Assembly: GCA_019429405.1 (NCBI GenBank)
Contig: JAHYIZ010000004.1
Location: 56,379 to 120,378, forward strand
Source: Paracoccaceae bacterium
GTDB lineage: Bacteria > Pseudomonadota > Alphaproteobacteria > Rhodobacterales > Rhodobacteraceae
Length of the DNA stretch: 64,000 nt
Direction of reading: 5' to 3'
Both the position numbers and the translations under genes were made by a program. Positions 61,988-64,000 of this stretch are shown here, piece by piece. The notes under the pieces are model-generated. The model did no database searches. It was given only the letters and a program-made list of their open reading frames with translations, and was not told where the DNA came from. Numbering within the stretch: the stretch's first letter is position 1; the number at the start of each line of letters is the position of its first letter.

Positions 61988-63394
61988 ATGAAAACCACAT
62001 CAATGCACCTGATGCTGTCAGTCGCCGTGCTCGCGATGGCGAGTGGCGTGGCACCGGTTCCATTCGCGGCAACCGGAGCCGCCTTCGCGCAAGAAGCAAT
62101 CAACATGGCGACGCCGTTCAACGAGTGGCGCCTGAACTGGACCCGCAAGGCCGATATGGGCCCTCTGGGGACGAGTTTTGACGTGGCTGTGCTGAAAACC
62201 TATGAGCCTGCCGCAACGCAAATGGTCAACCCGCAGCCCGGCGATCTCTTTGTGTACGTCAACACCGGTGGCCAAAACTGGGGCCAGCCGACGCGTGACG
62301 ACGAAACCAACACCAACAAACACAGCCGCGTCAACGTGATCAACGCGCGCACCAAGGAACTGATCGCCAGTCAGGAAATGGTCGATCTGCCGGGCCGCCT
62401 GCACACTTCAGCGGTCAGCGCCGATGGCCGCTATGCCTATGTGCCCGCCGATAACGGCCCCACCGCCGCGATCTTCAAGGTCGATGCGCTGACGCTGCAA
62501 CCGGTGAAGCTGATTGATGTGGGCGGCGTTATTCACCACATGCAGGTGTTCCAGGACCGCTATATTCTGATCGACACGTTCTCGATGAAGGAAACCAGTG
62601 GTTCGACCAAGCGCGCGGTCATGCTGCTTGATCCCGAGACCGATACCATCATCGGCGGCGTCCGGTCGGACCCGCTCGGCGGCAATATCTACACCGCTTG
62701 GCCGGACCCGAAGAACGAATTCATCTACCTTCTGATGGAACCGCTCAAAGGCGGCGCCGGCAGTCTTGAATTCCGCGCCGGGGCGATCGGCGGCAATGCC
62801 CCCTACTGGGTGGCCAAGGTTGACCCGAAAGACTGGTCAGTGGTGGCAGAATATCCCTACCCCGGCCTGCGCAGCGACTGGATCCAGTTCGATGCCGACA
62901 CCACGCACATGTTCGTCAACGGCTCGACCGACGACAGCCTGTCGAAAATCAACCTTGAGACCGGCGAAATGGTCTGGCGCGCCTATACCGGCGTCGGCCC
63001 CTACGGGATCGAGCTGAATGCCGATGGCACCGAGGTCTGGACCGTTGACAAGGGCGAAAGCTGGAAAGGTCACGCCGGTCGCACCATCACCGTTGTCAGC
63101 GCTGACAAAGGCGTCTGGATCGACACGATCATGAGCGATGGGCGCGGCACCGACCACGTCGTGCTTTCGCCCGATGGCAAGGAAATGTGGACTTCGGCCA
63201 ACGACTCCGGTTCGGTGATCGTGGTTGACGCCGTCACCCGCCAAGCCACCCACCGCATCGCGATGCCCGGCTTTGGCGACCCCCACGGCGTCGTGTTCGT
63301 GGCCTATGACGACAAAGGCGTTGGCAGGGTCGTTGCCGATCAGGGCGATTTCCACGGCGGCGTTGACCCGCGCAACGGCAACCCGCTGAACTGA
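61988..63394 (+). CDS. Secreted beta-propeller oxidoreductase-like protein, copy D
   Basis: 468-residue paralog with signal peptide (ending AAFAQ), closest to copy C in the middle region. It keeps the full set of conserved residues: Lys111 in TNKHSR, His139 in GRLHTS, His in GGVIHHMQ, Asp in RSDWIQFDAD, His in TDHVVLSPDG, GDPHGVVFVAYDDKG and DQGDFHGGVDPRNG. ATG 61988 is preceded by AAGGAGAGGATCACC, the strongest ribosome binding site in the array. It lies 21 bases before the cytochrome c gene, so the two are probably made together and may be redox partners. Confidence 0.82.
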   Translation: MKTTSMHLMLSVAVLAMASGVAPVPFAATGAAFAQEAINMATPFNEWRLNWTRKADMGPLGTSFDVAVLKTYEPAATQMVNPQPGDLFVYVNTGGQNWGQPTRDDETNTNKHSRVNVINARTKELIASQEMVDLPGRLHTSAVSADGRYAYVPADNGPTAAIFKVDALTLQPVKLIDVGGVIHHMQVFQDRYILIDTFSMKETSGSTKRAVMLLDPETDTIIGGVRSDPLGGNIYTAWPDPKNEFIYLLMEPLKGGAGSLEFRAGAIGGNAPYWVAKVDPKDWSVVAEYPYPGLRSDWIQFDADTTHMFVNGSTDDSLSKINLETGEMVWRAYTGVGPYGIELNADGTEVWTVDKGESWKGHAGRTITVVSADKGVWIDTIMSDGRGTDHVVLSPDGKEMWTSANDSGSVIVVDAVTRQATHRIAMPGFGDPHGVVFVAYDDKGVGRVVADQGDFHGGVDPRNGNPLN

Positions 63395-63415
63395 TACATG
63401 GAACAGGAGAAGAAT

Positions 63416-63751
63416 ATGGCGTTTGAAACCCTTGTGTGGCCGAAGGCCCTGATCGCTGCCCTCGCGGTGGCCCTCGCGGCGCCGGCCGTACTTGCCGAGG
63501 TCGGGGCGCCTGACACCGACCCCGTCACCGCGCGCGGCAAGCTGCTGTTCGAAACGGTCGGCGATGTCGGCTGTTCGGCCTGCCATGGCAACGACGCCTC
63601 GGGCGAGATCGGGCCGAACATTCAGGGCATCGACATCGGCAAGATTCACGTTGCACTGACCAATGTCACCGACATGAACTTCATCACGGGTCTTACTGAA
63701 GATGACGTGAAGGCGATCGGCGCCTATCTGCTGTTCCTGAACCAGCACTGA
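63416..63751 (+). CDS. Small c-type cytochrome
   Basis: 111-residue exported cytochrome c with a signal peptide (about 1-27, ending AVLAE). The single heme motif is CSACH at 53-57, and a likely axial Met is Met87 in VTDMNFITGL. The overall layout is that of a class I cytochrome c. ATG 63416 was chosen over 63398 because AGGAGA lies at proper distance before it. It follows copy D by 21 bases and is the expected electron acceptor of the propeller enzyme(s). Confidence 0.88.
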   Translation: MAFETLVWPKALIAALAVALAAPAVLAEVGAPDTDPVTARGKLLFETVGDVGCSACHGNDASGEIGPNIQGIDIGKIHVALTNVTDMNFITGLTEDDVKAIGAYLLFLNQH

Positions 63752-63773
63752 GCGATCTGATCGCGCGCAGACA

Positions 63774-63821
63774 CCGGCCGGGGGGAAACTCCCGGCCGGA
63801 TGCGTTTGGCCTTGGGCCAAA
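63774..63821. terminator. Paired hairpins after the cytochrome gene
   Basis: A perfect 9-bp stem CCGGCCGGG / CCCGGCCGG (63774-63799), followed by a shorter one, TTTGGCC / GGGCCAAA (about 63805-63821). There is no clear U-run, so termination is plausible but not certain. It lies between the array and a convergent gene. Confidence 0.5.
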
Positions 63822-63875
63822 GGGAAGGGCCGGGGGCAGTGCTGCCGCCGGCCCGACGGTTGCCTTTGGGCAGGC

Positions 63876-64000
63876 TCAGTTCAGCCCGAGCCAGGGGTAG
63901 ATGAGGTCGCTGACGGTATGGAAGTTGTCGGTGATCAGCACGAGGCCGAAGGCCATGATGACGATCATGCTGACAAAGCCGATCTGCGGCGTGTAGCGGC
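63876..64000 (-). CDS. C-terminus of a polytopic membrane protein (partial)
   Basis: The last 40 residues of a gene that enters from the right edge: RYTPQIGFVSMIVIMAFGLV then LITDNFHTVSDLIYPWLGLN and stop at 63876. One clear membrane helix with an extracytoplasmic or cytoplasmic tail. The family cannot be decided from this fragment; NicO/urease-accessory-type transporters and cytochrome biogenesis proteins are among the possibilities. It converges on the array. Confidence 0.7.
   Translation of the reverse strand, partial: RYTPQIGFVSMIVIMAFGLVLITDNFHTVSDLIYPWLGLN

Noticed and set aside
57731..62099. Long minus-strand frames opposite the propeller paralogs (for example 57731-58963 and 60765-62099)
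   Set aside because: They recur in each paralog because the paralogs share sequence, and are antisense shadows.

Overview
The window is GC-rich, densely packed bacterial DNA with tightly overlapping genes. It looks like a member of the Rhodobacteraceae (Alphaproteobacteria). Supporting signs are small alphaproteobacterial families (DUF1127, DUF3572, DUF1178, DUF983), PtsP close to aspartokinase, a GTTC-N7-GTTC-type SOS box before ruvC, an FNR/FnrL-type box, and a dispersed intergenic element ending in a GGGGTATTTGGGCAAAGAAG-like core. No plasmid, phage, insertion sequence or CRISPR hallmark was seen.

Left part (1-17,250). The window opens inside a six-gene hyf-like operon (B-C-E-F-G-I; hyfB is cut by the edge). 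It encodes a membrane complex related to group 4 hydrogenases and complex I. Its large subunit lacks the NiFe-binding cysteines, so it is probably an energy-converting hydrogenase-related (Ehr) complex rather than a hydrogenase. Next come an Lrp-type regulator divergent from a cysteine-desulfurase-like PLP enzyme, a tRNA-Met, glpD-glpK, a Tas-type aldo/keto reductase, two lipoproteins, two transporters, and a NUDIX/DUF983 pair.

Middle part (17,250-36,500). An EF-hand protein precedes an ECF sigma factor and two small membrane-associated genes, one of them a Spy/CpxP-like metal sensor. There are two diguanylate cyclases: a PleD-type protein, and one paired with a degenerate H-NOX protein that has lost its heme ligand. 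Housekeeping genes follow: nadD, a PBP4-type carboxypeptidase, msrA, prmA, ruvCA, lldD with a perfect operator, a ZIP transporter, trpA and ychF.

Right-middle part (36,500-50,100). An exopolysaccharide module runs leftwards (unknown membrane protein, O-antigen-ligase-like polymerase, PPP-type phosphatase, Wzc-like tyrosine kinase). It is followed by ptsP, a frameshifted NAD(P)-binding gene, lysC, an SDR, a DUF1178 gene and a GMC oxidoreductase.

Right end (50,100-64,000). A complete peptide-type ABC importer and a membrane-anchored YncE-like propeller lie on the minus strand. Across a 408-bp control region, and reading the other way, are four tandem secreted beta-propeller paralogs followed by a small c-type cytochrome. 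The control region carries a perfect FNR box (TTGAT-N4-ATCAA) and several palindromes. Four widely spaced His motifs and one Asp are invariant across the paralogs, and a further His and a Lys are lost only in the third copy. This suggests a periplasmic metal, probably copper, oxidoreductase family delivering electrons to cytochrome c. It recalls thiocyanate dehydrogenase and nitrous-oxide-reductase-type propellers, but that identity is inference. This array is the most interesting part of the window.
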